Shown: positions 18,335 through 26,472, numbered from the stretch's first letter. The stretch is DNA of 64,000 nucleotides from Oscillospiraceae bacterium (GCA_030625685.1 DAOUQJ010000005.1:1-64000); one strand, 5' to 3'. Translations and numbers: made by a program. The notes: generated by a model not told the origin, from the sequence alone.

Positions 18335-18970
18335 TCAACTTTTCAAGTTTTTCCTTTTTTCAATATCACCAACAGTTTTCAATAAAGTCAAAATACCCGC
18401 TCCCTCTAATAACCAATAGAATATAACAGGAAGAGGAAATATAGGTGCCATTGGTGGTCTTATTTTTTGAACTAAATCACCTGTTTGATCTAGTTTGTTA
18501 ACAGACCTTCCCTTTACAATATACTGATAACCCTCTTGATCAGAATAATTTGTTTTATCCTCTTCTTTAAATGCGTCCAACAGATTCCAGAATTCTTCTT
18601 CTACAATATTTTCTTCTGAAATGATTGATTGTTGTTGCATATATACACTATGATATTCACCTTTTCTTCTATAGATTAGATGAATCAAATCTTGCTCTTC
18701 TAGCCTCCAAAAAACATTTGATGGTACAGATATTCGATAAAGAAATTCTCTTTCACTATTATAAACTTGAATACTTGAATACTCATCAAGATAATAATAA
18801 ATCATTCCCTCACTATCTATTGCAATATCTGTAATCATATATAATGGTTTTGGTTTATCTTCAATCACGATATTATAATGAAAACGAAAAGCTAAAGAAC
18901 ACAGAAAACCAAGAAAACCAACAATAATCATAAGAACAGCTAGAATAATTATTTTCATTTCTTTTGACAT
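18335..18970 (-). CDS. Membrane protein with extracytoplasmic domain, unknown
   Basis: 211 aa with an N-terminal transmembrane helix (~5-28) and a second hydrophobic stretch near 180-200 (PIFPLPVIFYWLLEGAGILTLL). The region between is a beta-rich domain reminiscent of repeat folds that bind surface ligands (MITDIAIDSEGMIYYYLDEYSS). It starts the leftward cassette; the ~290 bp upstream hold no gene on this strand. Confidence 0.7.
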   Translation of the reverse strand: MSKEMKIIILAVLMIIVGFLGFLCSLAFRFHYNIVIEDKPKPLYMITDIAIDSEGMIYYYLDEYSSIQVYNSEREFLYRISVPSNVFWRLEEQDLIHLIYRRKGEYHSVYMQQQSIISEENIVEEEFWNLLDAFKEEDKTNYSDQEGYQYIVKGRSVNKLDQTGDLVQKIRPPMAPIFPLPVIFYWLLEGAGILTLLKTVGDIEKRKNLKS

Positions 18971-19263
18971 ATTTAACTACCTACTTGAATTTGAGATTAA
19001 TCTATCCAGTATAGTAGCACAATTATCCATTTTTCTCAAGTAATCCAATTTAGTTCATATATCTGCGTCCCATTTTACACTTCAATAAATCGTACATTTC
19101 TGGACAGCTTGAAAAAAATGGATTTACTTTCAAGATGTGATACAATAGCTTAAAAAATTCTATAATGTATCTATTGAAAGAAGGTTAACTGAGTGGATAT
19201 AACTAATTCATTATCCTAGTTCTTAAATAATCAAAACTCGTGGTATCACACTCAAAATAAAAT

Positions 19264-19410
19264 ATGAAAAAAGTACATGCAAATATCTTATTGCTTTCAT
19301 TGATTGTCATACACATCCTTGATGGCGATTTCATAGACCCAAGCATTTGGGATTTTGTTAAATTCGCTGTTATTGCGTTCTGCTTTTATACCACTAACAA
19401 GAAGGAGTAA
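19264..19410 (+). CDS. Small membrane peptide, rightward cargo
   Basis: 48 aa with one hydrophobic helix (ILLLSLIVIHIL) and a second amphipathic stretch (FVKFAVIAFCFYT). Its last codons contain the AGGAG that serves the next gene. Both genes face away from the late operon, so they should be transcribed in the lysogen. A TTGAAA/17/ATATAA pair at about 19174-19202 could be the promoter, but this is weak. Confidence 0.55.
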   Translation: MKKVHANILLLSLIVIHILDGDFIDPSIWDFVKFAVIAFCFYTTNKKE

Positions 19411-19413
19411 ACT

Positions 19414-19608
19414 ATGGGAAAAAAGCCAATCAAACTATCACCCAAAAAAGGCGGCAACGGATACGTCTCTAGTTACTCTATTAACCTCGGTATTTCAGAA
19501 GTCCGTGATGTTGGATTTCTTGACACTGACGGAAACCACTTACCAATTGAAAAATTCATAGACACAGAAAATAATGAGATCGTCATAAGATTAAAAGCTG
19601 AGGAATAA
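19414..19608 (+). CDS. Small AbrB/MazE-like protein (tentative)
   Basis: 64 aa, basic N-terminus (GKKPIKLSPKKGGNG) followed by short strands (YVSSYSINLGISEVRDVGF, then EIVIRLKAEE). The pattern resembles swapped-hairpin DNA-binding proteins, but the match is not conclusive. AAGAAGGAGTAAACT precedes the ATG inside the end of the 48-aa gene. It ends in a hairpin (GCTGAGGAA...TTCCTCAGC). Confidence 0.6.
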   Translation: MGKKPIKLSPKKGGNGYVSSYSINLGISEVRDVGFLDTDGNHLPIEKFIDTENNEIVIRLKAEE

Positions 19609-19662
19609 CTTCCTCAGCTTAATAAAAACCACCTAATGCCATCAACTACGTTAGGTGGTTTT
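19596..19662. terminator. Double hairpin terminator with shared repeat (copy A)
   Basis: The first stem (19596-19617) ends the rightward 64-aa gene. The second (19625-19662) is AAAACCACCTAA / TTAGGTGGTTTT, a perfect 12-bp stem with T runs on both sides, so it can stop transcription in both directions. The same stem recurs at 20233-20270 and 57851-57888. Confidence 0.8.
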
Positions 19663-19771
19663 GTCATATTCATGAGCCTTATTTTGTGATTCGCGCTCTT
19701 ACGAAGATTGTGCCACAGTCAGGCTTCTATACCTATTTTGCAGGTGCTTTTCCATACTATTCTTAATCCTC

Positions 19772-20146
19772 TTATCTCAATGAATCTAATTTTTCATTTA
19801 CAATATGTAAGCGAAACCTTAATTCCTCTTTGTCTGTTCTGTTTTTATATAAATAAATTAAATAGCTGATAACTGTTAATAAGATTGTTAAAAACATCAT
19901 TGTAAATAAAATGTAACCCATTTTTTCCTCCAGTGATATCAAGGCAATGGTGAGTGATACAACGCTCATTGTTACTGGAAGGGTAAATGTATCCTCCTTA
20001 TCAATTGATCGTTCCAATCTCCCTCGTTCATAGATAAGCTGCTCATATTTAAAGTCTTTATATTGTTCGTGAAAGTCTGAATACAATCTTTCTGCTTTAT
20101 TAGACGGCTCAGTCTTCCAATCCCTGTAATTATGCATAACATTCAT
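19772..20146 (-). CDS. Membrane protein bracketed by identical hairpins
   Basis: 124 aa from ATG 20146 (CAGGAGATAATCAAA upstream; an earlier in-frame start lacks a ribosome site). A long charged N-terminal region (~70 residues) precedes two adjacent helices (~70-90, ~93-115: LPVTMSVVSLTIALIS, GYILFTMMFLTILLTV). The C-terminus is coiled. The gene lies between hairpin copies A and B, suggesting a unit that moved with its terminators. Function unknown. Confidence 0.65.
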   Translation of the reverse strand: MNVMHNYRDWKTEPSNKAERLYSDFHEQYKDFKYEQLIYERGRLERSIDKEDTFTLPVTMSVVSLTIALISLEEKMGYILFTMMFLTILLTVISYLIYLYKNRTDKEELRFRLHIVNEKLDSLR

Positions 20147-20232
20147 TTTGATTATCTCCTGTTTTTTCTCATCATACCACAGGATCATCTTTTTTCCAAT
20201 ATAAGGCACAGATTACAGTGTAAACTCCTCAT

Positions 20233-20270
20233 AAAACCACCTAATGCCATCAACGACGTTAGGTGGTTTT
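20233..20270. repeat. Shared hairpin repeat (copy B)
   Basis: AAAACCACCTAA / TTAGGTGGTTTT stem identical to copy A apart from one loop base. It lies just upstream of the 124-aa gene and downstream of the late regulator, whose transcription it should end. About 85 bp of sequence 3' of it (GCGGTCATTCA region) is conserved with the copy at 57851. Confidence 0.8.
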
Positions 20271-20388
20271 CTTTATTTTTGTTGGATATATCCCGTCCAG
20301 CAGCGGTCATTCACAGGAGTATGGTTATGACGCTTCAAATCAATCCCATACTAGCATTTTATACTGGATTTTTGGCTCTAATATGAAG

Positions 20389-20793
20389 TTAATCTAATAA
20401 CCCATATTTTTCAGCTACAAGCCTAATAAAATCACCATGCCACTGTACAACAGTACGATCTGAAAAATACATAGATAATGCTGCTCCTTCTAGCGTGTGC
20501 GTTCTCTTCCACAGCACCAACTTAATTACTTGAAGCCTATCCAAACCATTCTTATATTTCTTCGTCTCTTCTATCGCACGCCTTACCGCTTCATATTCTC
20601 GTTGTTTGTTATGCGGTAACTCTCGTATAGCTACACTCTCCAATGTACGACTCATTTCACTCCCTCGTGGCTCATCTGTGAATTTCTGTGTCGTGGACAT
20701 TCTATGTAGTTCTTCATATTCTTGTTTAAGCTGAGGGTATCTCCGTATCATTCCTTTGGCATACGGCCACCAGTCGTATCTAGGTTTGCTCAA
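20389..20793 (-). CDS. Phage late-gene regulator (ArpU/RinA-like)
   Basis: 134 aa. It starts MSKPRYDWWPYAKGMIRRYP and ends with an HTH-type region (VLWKRTHTLEGAALSMYFSDRTVVQWHGDF). Proteins of this type lie at the end of the early region in many Firmicute phages and switch on terminase and structural genes. It is transcribed leftwards toward them. The family assignment is by pattern and position. Confidence 0.8.
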   Translation of the reverse strand: MSKPRYDWWPYAKGMIRRYPQLKQEYEELHRMSTTQKFTDEPRGSEMSRTLESVAIRELPHNKQREYEAVRRAIEETKKYKNGLDRLQVIKLVLWKRTHTLEGAALSMYFSDRTVVQWHGDFIRLVAEKYGLLD

Positions 20794-20844
20794 TTAGTCA
20801 CCTCTATCTTTATTTCTATCTATCGAGTTCTGTATAACTCAATC

Positions 20845-20873
20845 TTGTTTTTGATTTACCCATCTGCTAAAAT
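20845..20873 (+). promoter_or_regulatory. Sigma-A promoter for small rightward genes
   Basis: TTGTTT and TAAAAT are separated by 17 nt, 40 nt before the 71-aa gene start. The element faces away from the regulator gene, so it would drive the rightward small genes at 20913 and perhaps 21228. Confidence 0.55.
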
Positions 20874-20912
20874 GGAAAAAAGCGGAATAATCTATATAAA
20901 AGGAAGTCTATA

Positions 20913-21128
20913 ATGATTACTATTTTTAATCGCCGTGAACTTATAGTCACTTATGATTTAAATGTGCAAGCAGAAATTAGAGATAAACTTGCGCTCCACA
21001 AAATCGACTACGTTATAAATCCAGCACAAATAACATTAAATATTAATAGATGTGCTGCAGAGTATAAATTCTATGTAAGGAAGGTCGATTACGAACAAGC
21101 ACTTGCTGTTATTTATAATAAGGCATAA
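20913..21128 (+). CDS. Small conserved phage/Clostridia protein, unknown
   Basis: 71 aa (MITIFNRRELIVTYDLNVQAEIRDKLALH). An alpha/beta pattern with a final helix resembles the short putative signal-transducing (DUF2007-like) proteins, but this is tentative. AAAGGAAGTCTATA precedes the ATG, and a 17-nt-spaced promoter lies upstream. It is one of a few rightward genes inside the mainly leftward prophage. Confidence 0.65.
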   Translation: MITIFNRRELIVTYDLNVQAEIRDKLALHKIDYVINPAQITLNINRCAAEYKFYVRKVDYEQALAVIYNKA

Positions 21129-21227
21129 TAACTCCCTCATACATTACTCTACTCATTTTTCATTATTCAGTAATCTTTTAACGTCAGGCTAGTGCTAATT
21201 AAATACCCTTATAGAAAGGTTCAAGGT

Positions 21228-21554
21228 ATGAAATATAAATGCCTCTATTGCGGAAATGTCATAACATGCAAATGGTATACAAACAAAATAAATCTTAGAT
21301 GTGATCAATGCTCGGATCTTATTTTTAAAATACATGAGAAAAAATTAAAACATTTACAAAATATTTCTACTATGTTGTGTTCTGCACTATCGGCATCATC
21401 GGCTTCTCTTATAACATATTTTTCAATTAATCTAATAGATAGCATTCTTATTGGTGTTTCTATCCTTGCTATACTACTACCATCTATTTATGTGGCCCAA
21501 CAAATAATTTGCAAAGATTTACGTGTACATAAAATTAAAACAAATATGATTTAA
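21228..21554 (+). CDS. Zinc-ribbon membrane protein, unknown
   Basis: 108 aa from ATG 21228 (AAAGGTTCAAGGT upstream). It has a CLYCGN ... CDQC four-Cys zinc ribbon in the first 32 residues, then two hydrophobic helices (~46-66 and ~72-92: SIPILIGVSILAILLP-like). Such soluble-ribbon plus membrane-hairpin proteins occur as phage or plasmid cargo. Function unknown. Confidence 0.6.
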   Translation: MKYKCLYCGNVITCKWYTNKINLRCDQCSDLIFKIHEKKLKHLQNISTMLCSALSASSASLITYFSINLIDSILIGVSILAILLPSIYVAQQIICKDLRVHKIKTNMI

Positions 21555-21717
21555 CTAATCCTATCATATCTTTGATTTCCCCTGAAAATTATCTTCTTAA
21601 AACAATATACACTTTACAAACAATTTACAAAGCACTGCTTTTTTATTCACAAATAAATGCTAGAATATATCAACCTTGTTTCGATTTAACAATCTTTAGG
21701 AAAGGAGATTCTACGTA

Positions 21718-21792
21718 ATGTTCAAACATAATCACTATGATATTGATGATTTCATTTTTGGTGAGAAAGATTTAAACACCAGCAATCGATAA
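21718..21792 (+). CDS. 24-residue acidic peptide
   Basis: ATG 21718 follows AAAGGAGATTCTACGTA, a strong ribosome site. The peptide begins MFKHNHYDIDDFIFG and ends NTSNR. There is an extended -10 (TGCTAGAAT) about 60 nt upstream and a short hairpin/T-run (CCAGGACATAAGGTGCCTGG, then TTTTTT) after the stop. The combination looks like a complete small transcription unit. Function unknown. Confidence 0.4.
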   Translation: MFKHNHYDIDDFIFGEKDLNTSNR

Positions 21793-21881
21793 CTTCAATT
21801 AATTAGATTTCCAGGACATAAGGTGCCTGGTATTTTTTTACCCTTTTTTAGTCGCTAACCACACTGTTCTGCTTTTGTTAC

Positions 21882-22058
21882 TCAAATATCCTCTATATAA
21901 ATTTCGTACTTCTTGTTTGCTCCCTTTAATACTCTGCATATCATAGATCGAACATTATTGACATCTTTTCTAAGTTGCATTGCACATTCTTTCGTCCTAC
22001 CAAATGCAATGATTTCATCTGTTTTCGCAAGATAGATTGTGTAGTATTTCACTAGCAC
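21882..22058 (-). CDS. Small phage protein (GTG start)
   Basis: 58 aa, read from GTG 22058 (or the in-frame GTG at 22052) after AAAGGATAGG. It reads MLVKYYTIYLAKTDEIIAFG, then KKYEIYIEDI at the end. A short protein of this pattern (YTIYLAKTDE ... KYEI) is common at the end of phage early operons and may sense or modify a replication product. It lies 5 nt past the stop of the HTH gene. Confidence 0.65.
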   Translation of the reverse strand: MLVKYYTIYLAKTDEIIAFGRTKECAMQLRKDVNNVRSMICRVLKGANKKYEIYIEDI

Positions 22059-22063
22059 TACAC

Positions 22064-22549
22064 CTATCCTTTCTTTTTTAAGTCATTGCGTACGGTTGCT
22101 TTTGATAGGTCTAATTCTTTTGCAATCTCTGCCACAGAGAGACCTTTAGTCTTTAACTCTTGAGCCTTTTTAATGTTATTACTTTTTTGTTCATTGGTTC
22201 TCCTACGATTCTTTTTACTTCGTAAACCCATTTCAGCAGCTATATAAGCAACATATCTTTCTTCTAGCTGACACTCATCTGCAATTTCTTCATGATTACA
22301 GCCTTTTGCGTATAAAGCTTTGATTTTCTCCCTTAGTTCCTTCATCTCCTCTTTCGTTCTCTTCTTTCGCTTATCTACTACTCTAGCCTCAGCAAGAAAA
22401 TCAACCTTCTTTCTCGGCTCAACTACTACATCAGTTTTTTTCTTCTGTTCATGTATGTAAGTTGGATTGTGCTTGCACCGTTCGCATCCTAAATTCAATG
22501 CACAGTGAATCTTATTGTCGTACTGACACTTCCCGTCAAACACCGACAC
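22064..22549 (-). CDS. HTH phage protein with Cys-rich N-terminus
   Basis: 161 aa. N-terminal zinc-ligand-like Cys residues (CQYDN...CALNLGCERCKHNP) are followed by a linker with basic residues. Two helix-turn-helix stretches then follow (KGCNHEEIADECQLEERYVAYIAAEM and KGLSVAEIAKELDLSKATVRNDL). It looks like a DNA-binding regulator of the early operon. It follows a four-gene replication block with 3-nt spacing. Confidence 0.75.
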   Translation of the reverse strand: MSVFDGKCQYDNKIHCALNLGCERCKHNPTYIHEQKKKTDVVVEPRKKVDFLAEARVVDKRKKRTKEEMKELREKIKALYAKGCNHEEIADECQLEERYVAYIAAEMGLRSKKNRRRTNEQKSNNIKKAQELKTKGLSVAEIAKELDLSKATVRNDLKKKG

Positions 22550-22552
22550 TTG

Positions 22553-22918
22553 CTACACCTCTTCCTTTAGTTCGTTCCACCCTCTCACTTGACCGTTGAT
22601 TGCTACAACCAACTTATCAGCATTTTCTATAGTCGGCTCTTTTTGATAAGCTGATAGTATTAACTCAACTTCCTTCCACATGGCAACAGTATGAAATGCT
22701 TGTTTCAGTCTAAATGTTTCTTTTGCGACTGACCTTTTACATTCCGAAATTAGCTTCATCTTTTCTTTTAATGCTTGCTCTTTAGAAATCACTTTCATTC
22801 CATGTTGTGCATGCAAATATCTTAGCCCCTGAAATAATATTTGTTCATGTATCGTAAGGGCATCAGGCATAATCACATTTCTTTGCTTTGCCAATCGTTC
22901 AATCTCTTTGATTCCCAT
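22553..22918 (-). CDS. Replication-module protein, unknown
   Basis: 121 aa from ATG 22918, with AGGGGCAATTAAC upstream. Mostly helical, Lys/Glu-rich, with a KEQALKEKMKLI coiled-coil-like part. It overlaps no other gene but starts 2 nt before the stop of the DnaC-like gene, so it is cotranslated. Phages often encode a small factor here between the helicase loader and downstream regulators. Confidence 0.7.
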   Translation of the reverse strand: MGIKEIERLAKQRNVIMPDALTIHEQILFQGLRYLHAQHGMKVISKEQALKEKMKLISECKRSVAKETFRLKQAFHTVAMWKEVELILSAYQKEPTIENADKLVVAINGQVRGWNELKEEV

Positions 22919-22919
22919 G

Positions 22920-23813
22920 TTAATTGCCCCTGAACATATCACGCATGATATCTACTTTACTTTCCGCTTCACCTTTCCGCCTGTTTTCACCTCTAAACTG
23001 GATCGGTGTGCACATCGCTTGGACTCTTTCATATATGCGTTTATACTCCATGTTTTTTTCTTTTTGCATGACTCCAAGTTGCATATTCGTTGTGACGATA
23101 AGTGGCTTTTTCAATTTATAACGGTTATCAATCACATGATATAAATGCTCTCTTGCATAACCTGTATCTCTCTCTGCTCCCATATCATCTAGAACCAAGA
23201 GATCATAATTATCTAAAGAGCGAATAAGCTTGTTTCTCTCTGCTTTGTACATGCTATCAACTTCAGCCAATAGCTTTACTGTTGATGTAAATAAAACTGG
23301 AACGCCCTTTTCCATGAGCGCATTCGCTATGCAAGCAGCTGTATAGGTTTTTCCATTACCAGTGTCTCCCCAATTGAGCATTCCTGCGTTTTCTTTTTTT
23401 ACATCTTCCCAAGCATCAACATACTTTCTCGCAAATTTAATTTGACTAGAGTTTGTATCATCATTTTCAAAGGTCATCTCAGAAATGCTTTCATCTTGTA
23501 AGACACCGGCTGGCAAACTATCTATGTACACTTTTCTTTGCTCAGCATAGTATGCTGCTTCTTCTTTATCTCTTGCCTCTGTCTTGCATTTACACATACA
23601 AGGAACTATCTGCTCTATTCCATTCACAAAAATCTTTGTTTGCTTCGGAGTTTTACAATTCCCACAGTAAAGCAAATCCCCTTGGATATAATCACCCTCA
23701 ACAGGTGCATTATATTTCCCTGCATTTCTGATGATAGGTGCAAGCCAAGCATTAACACCTGTTTTATCAATATTAGAGGCTTGTCCTTGGGTTATGCTCG
23801 TAGTTATACTCAT
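22920..23813 (-). CDS. DnaC/IstB-like helicase loader
   Basis: 297 aa from ATG 23813 (AAAGGGGCAAAGTA upstream). A Cys cluster (YCGNCK...PCMCKC) lies near residues 47-77. The AAA+ core has Walker A GDTGNGKT (about 148-155) and Walker B LLVLDDMGAE (about 207-216), with YKRIYERVQAMCTPIQF sensor-type residues toward the end. It should load the host replicative helicase at the phage origin with the upstream replisome organizer. Confidence 0.9.
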   Translation of the reverse strand: MSITTSITQGQASNIDKTGVNAWLAPIIRNAGKYNAPVEGDYIQGDLLYCGNCKTPKQTKIFVNGIEQIVPCMCKCKTEARDKEEAAYYAEQRKVYIDSLPAGVLQDESISEMTFENDDTNSSQIKFARKYVDAWEDVKKENAGMLNWGDTGNGKTYTAACIANALMEKGVPVLFTSTVKLLAEVDSMYKAERNKLIRSLDNYDLLVLDDMGAERDTGYAREHLYHVIDNRYKLKKPLIVTTNMQLGVMQKEKNMEYKRIYERVQAMCTPIQFRGENRRKGEAESKVDIMRDMFRGN

Positions 23814-24612
23814 TACTTTGCCCCTTTCCGTCATACTTCCCTTCTAAAATGTTGGTTGCTTTGTCTGCTCTTATGAGGAAATCAAAGTCCGCTTTCCATC
23901 CTCTATCATTAGAGCCTGTACAAAAGGAACTGTCATTTGCCTTTTGACATATCGTTGCAAACTCATCTTTGCTCAGCTGTTTTTCAAAATTACCTATTGC
24001 TCGTTTCCTCTTATCTGTGAGCATTCTGCATTTGGGAAGGTTTACACATATCGCATTGTAAGTAGATATATAAAAATCAGTTTTAGAAGATTTGGGGACG
24101 GCTTTGCCGTCACTATTACTCTCCTCTTCTTTACTTTTCTTTACTCTACTCTTCTCTACTTTACTTTGTTTGTTTATGTTTACATTTTCACTTAAAATGT
24201 TTACATTTCTTCGCTTAATGTCAGCAGTTTTGCAAATTTGGGTAGGGTCAACCAAGAGTATGTTGTTATCAACCTCAATTTCTTTCCGACGACTGACCGC
24301 CTCGAAGTATCTTTTTTGTATTCCCCTAGATGTAAGAACATGATACTTATCAAAAATCTCTTGGTCGAACATACCCCGCTTAATTGAAGCTCTCACTATT
24401 TCAGAAACGACACTCCCACCTAACCCAGTATTACGGGCAAACAAAAGTGCAACCTCTTCTGTCCATTCAATGTAATAACCTTGCTTTCCATATATTTCAC
24501 CGAAAAGCTTAACGATTACACCAAACCCTGTCAGTCCAAACTCTGCTTCAATTAGCTCCATTTTGCTATCTAATGCAACATCAAGCGGAAAATAATCAAT
24601 TCCGCTTTTCAT
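23773..24612 (-). CDS. Replisome organizer (Lin1244/Lin1753-like N-terminal domain)
   Basis: 279 aa. The N-terminal winged-helix region (FPLDVALDSKMELIEAEFGLTGFGVIVKLFGEIY) is the DUF4373-type fold of phage replication initiators. A basic, Lys/Ser-rich linker (SKVEKSRVKKSKEEESNSDG) precedes a C-terminal DnaD-like region. It should bind the phage origin; the 3' end overlaps the loader start by about 40 nt. The linker DNA is full of TTTAC-like repeats and could be a replication-origin candidate. Confidence 0.88.
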   Translation of the reverse strand: MKSGIDYFPLDVALDSKMELIEAEFGLTGFGVIVKLFGEIYGKQGYYIEWTEEVALLFARNTGLGGSVVSEIVRASIKRGMFDQEIFDKYHVLTSRGIQKRYFEAVSRRKEIEVDNNILLVDPTQICKTADIKRRNVNILSENVNINKQSKVEKSRVKKSKEEESNSDGKAVPKSSKTDFYISTYNAICVNLPKCRMLTDKRKRAIGNFEKQLSKDEFATICQKANDSSFCTGSNDRGWKADFDFLIRADKATNILEGKYDGKGQSNEYNYEHNPRTSL

Positions 24613-24624
24613 TTATATCTCCTA

Positions 24625-25062
24625 TCAGAAAGGCAAATCGCCATCATCATCCGTAATTTCTGTAAATTGCCCTGTCGGTTCATTTTCTTGACTTGAAGGT
24701 AGATATGTATTATAACTGCCATCATTTTCACTGCTAATTGGCTTATCTCCGCCAAAGTACACATCATTAGCTAGAATCTCTGCCATTGTGCGCTTGTTAC
24801 CTTCTCTATCGGTGTAATTACGCATTTGCAATCTACCGTGCACAATAACCATGCGCCCTTTAGAGAAGAATTTAGAGACAAATGTGCCTGTTTGTCTCCA
24901 AGCAACTACAGTGATGAAATCAGCTTTTCTTTCCCCTGATTCTTGATCTTTATAGTCACGCTCAACAGCTAAACGAAACGTAGCCACAGCCACTCCATTA
25001 GGCGTGTGCCTTAGTTCAGGGTCAGCGACTAATCTCCCCTGAATTTGAACACTATTTAGCAT
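24625..25062 (-). CDS. ssb: Single-stranded DNA-binding protein
   Basis: 145 aa with the whole OB fold (MLNSVQIQGRLVADPELRHTPNGVAVATFRLAVERDY, FITVVAWRQTGTFVSKFFSKGRMVIVHGRLQMRNY) and the acidic tip DDDGDLPF at the C-terminus, which recruits partners. Phage-encoded SSB next to the replisome organizer. Spacing 12 nt and 4 nt to its neighbours. Confidence 0.95.
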   Translation of the reverse strand: MLNSVQIQGRLVADPELRHTPNGVAVATFRLAVERDYKDQESGERKADFITVVAWRQTGTFVSKFFSKGRMVIVHGRLQMRNYTDREGNKRTMAEILANDVYFGGDKPISSENDGSYNTYLPSSQENEPTGQFTEITDDDGDLPF

Positions 25063-25066
25063 ATCT

Positions 25067-25708
25067 TCACCCTTTCACTTTCCATATTTGGCATAATTCA
25101 TTATCTAGCTCAATGCCAAATACTTTGTATTTATCACAGAATGTTTTACCACCCAATTTGTGATATTCTTCATGCTTCTGCGTACACAGTGGTAACACTC
25201 GCATGCCCTTGTGTATGATTGTGTTTCTATCTCTACCCATCCCTATTGCATCAACGTGATGCAGCTCTGCTTTACGTCCTGTAATGCAGCACTTTTTATG
25301 TACCAAACAGGCATAGATATATTCCCCTGTATCAGGACACATTTTCAGCAAACTTTCTCGTGTTGGAATGCTATAACGAATGCAAAACTCAATGAGAAAT
25401 GAGATGAAATTTCTAGCCATAGTCATATCGCAATTAGAAAGACTGAAATACTCACACCCTTTTTTTGAAATAAACTCGTATTTCATAACGGCTTTCATTT
25501 CTTCGGGATAATATCCAGTGCTAAGTGCTATATCTCTAAGGAGAGCATAGGTCTTCATTCTCTGCGATGCACTTATTCTTCTTCCATCATCCAATCGAAT
25601 TTCGCACTCTTTTATCTGCCTTTTTCTCAAAATCCAATCATCTTCAAAGGGTGCGATAATATATAGCATCCCATCTTGGCATTTATAAATATCACCTTTG
25701 ATTATCAA
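25067..25708 (-). CDS. Putative HNHc nuclease (phage recombination/resolution)
   Basis: 213 aa. The start is TTG 25708, following CAGGGGGTTGCGGT; no good ATG is near. The C-terminal half has the HNHc pattern CLVHKKCCITGRKAELHHVDAIGMGRD followed by HKGMRVLPLCTQKHEEYHKLG, with the catalytic HH and later His ligands. It is likely a structure-specific nuclease that clears replication intermediates. It lies just upstream of ssb. Confidence 0.8.
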   Translation of the reverse strand: MIIKGDIYKCQDGMLYIIAPFEDDWILRKRQIKECEIRLDDGRRISASQRMKTYALLRDIALSTGYYPEEMKAVMKYEFISKKGCEYFSLSNCDMTMARNFISFLIEFCIRYSIPTRESLLKMCPDTGEYIYACLVHKKCCITGRKAELHHVDAIGMGRDRNTIIHKGMRVLPLCTQKHEEYHKLGGKTFCDKYKVFGIELDNELCQIWKVKG

Positions 25709-25738
25709 ACCGCAACCCCCTGAACAATGATTAGATAT

Positions 25739-25996
25739 TTATTGATGCTTTTTCCCTTTGTTGAAGATTTCAAGGCATTCACTACACAAGTGTTGATCAT
25801 CAAACGTAATTAGGTTATCTTTTCCGCCGCATACACAACAGAAAGGTTTTACTTTGCTAAGTAATAAGCCCTCATTTGTGACACGCAAATATATACGGTC
25901 TTTTGGTTCCCATCCATTCGCATCACGTATATCTTTTGGCAGGACAATACGTCCTAATTCATCAATTCTTCTTATCATGTCGTACATGTTTTTCAT
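25739..25996 (-). CDS. AbrB/SpoVT-type regulator with zinc ribbon
   Basis: 85 aa. The first ~45 residues form a SpoVT-AbrB swapped hairpin (MIRRIDELGRIVLPKDIRDANGW). The tail holds two CxxC-type pairs (CCVCGGKDN, HLCSECLEIF), a zinc ribbon. AAAGGATGAAAAACATG covers the start region. Such proteins control transition or phage genes; the fused ribbon is a recurring variant in Clostridia. Confidence 0.85.
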   Translation of the reverse strand: MKNMYDMIRRIDELGRIVLPKDIRDANGWEPKDRIYLRVTNEGLLLSKVKPFCCVCGGKDNLITFDDQHLCSECLEIFNKGKKHQ

Positions 25997-26193
25997 CCTT
26001 TCTTATCTGTATAAATTGAATCAACAGCCACAAGCGCACCACCAAACCCTAATATCAATCCAAATATTAAAAATAGAGTTGTGGTGCTAAGGCTATAAGG
26101 TGCATATTTTGCTGTGTGAAATAAGTACACGCCAATGCTTGTGGTTGCAATACCTGTGACTAATTGCGCTGTATACGCTTTTATCTGTTGCAT
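25993..26193 (-). CDS. Two-helix membrane protein
   Basis: 66 aa with two hydrophobic helices (~10-28 and ~36-58: LVTGIATTSIGVYLF, TTTLFLIFGLILGFGGALVAV). Its stop overlaps the start of the AbrB-like gene by 4 nt. It lies in the early operon, not the lysis region, so a holin role is unlikely. Sequences immediately after the start region recur near 57968. Confidence 0.7.
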   Translation of the reverse strand: MQQIKAYTAQLVTGIATTSIGVYLFHTAKYAPYSLSTTTLFLIFGLILGFGGALVAVDSIYTDKKG

Positions 26194-26232
26194 TTGACTT
26201 TCCTTTCTCAGTCGTGTATCTTATAGGTAGTT

Positions 26233-26472
26233 TTATTTTTGTTTGGACTCCTTCGGAATGGCCGTTCCGTTGGGGTCTTTTTTATTGCTAAGTACGTCAA
26301 TCCTCAACCCATCCTGACACCGTTGCACCTTTACCGTGTTACCTCTTTGTACTGGTAGTGCTGCAACACAACGTCTTGTGTACGCCATAAAGATTCCTTT
26401 GCTTTTGTCATACTCAGCGTTGAGACCTGCTGCGAGTTTAACTCTTTCGCTTTTGTTGCATTTGAATGTCAT
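26233..26472 (-). CDS. Small basic early protein, unknown
   Basis: 79 aa, basic, without a known fold (MTFKCNKSERVKLAAGLNAEYDKS...). Its ATG overlaps the stop of the 25-residue membrane peptide (ATGA). The 3' end encodes a Pro/Lys/Glu tail (DPNGTAIPKESKQK), and the DNA there forms a weak palindrome (TTCGGAATGGCCGTTCCG). A broken copy of the flanking sequence lies at 57990-58150. Confidence 0.6.
   Translation of the reverse strand: MTFKCNKSERVKLAAGLNAEYDKSKGIFMAYTRRCVAALPVQRGNTVKVQRCQDGLRIDVLSNKKDPNGTAIPKESKQK

Noticed and set aside
24092-24195. Plus-strand Leu/Phe/Ser-rich frames opposite the replisome organizer linker
   Set aside because: They come from the Lys/Ser/Glu-rich linker codons read backwards.
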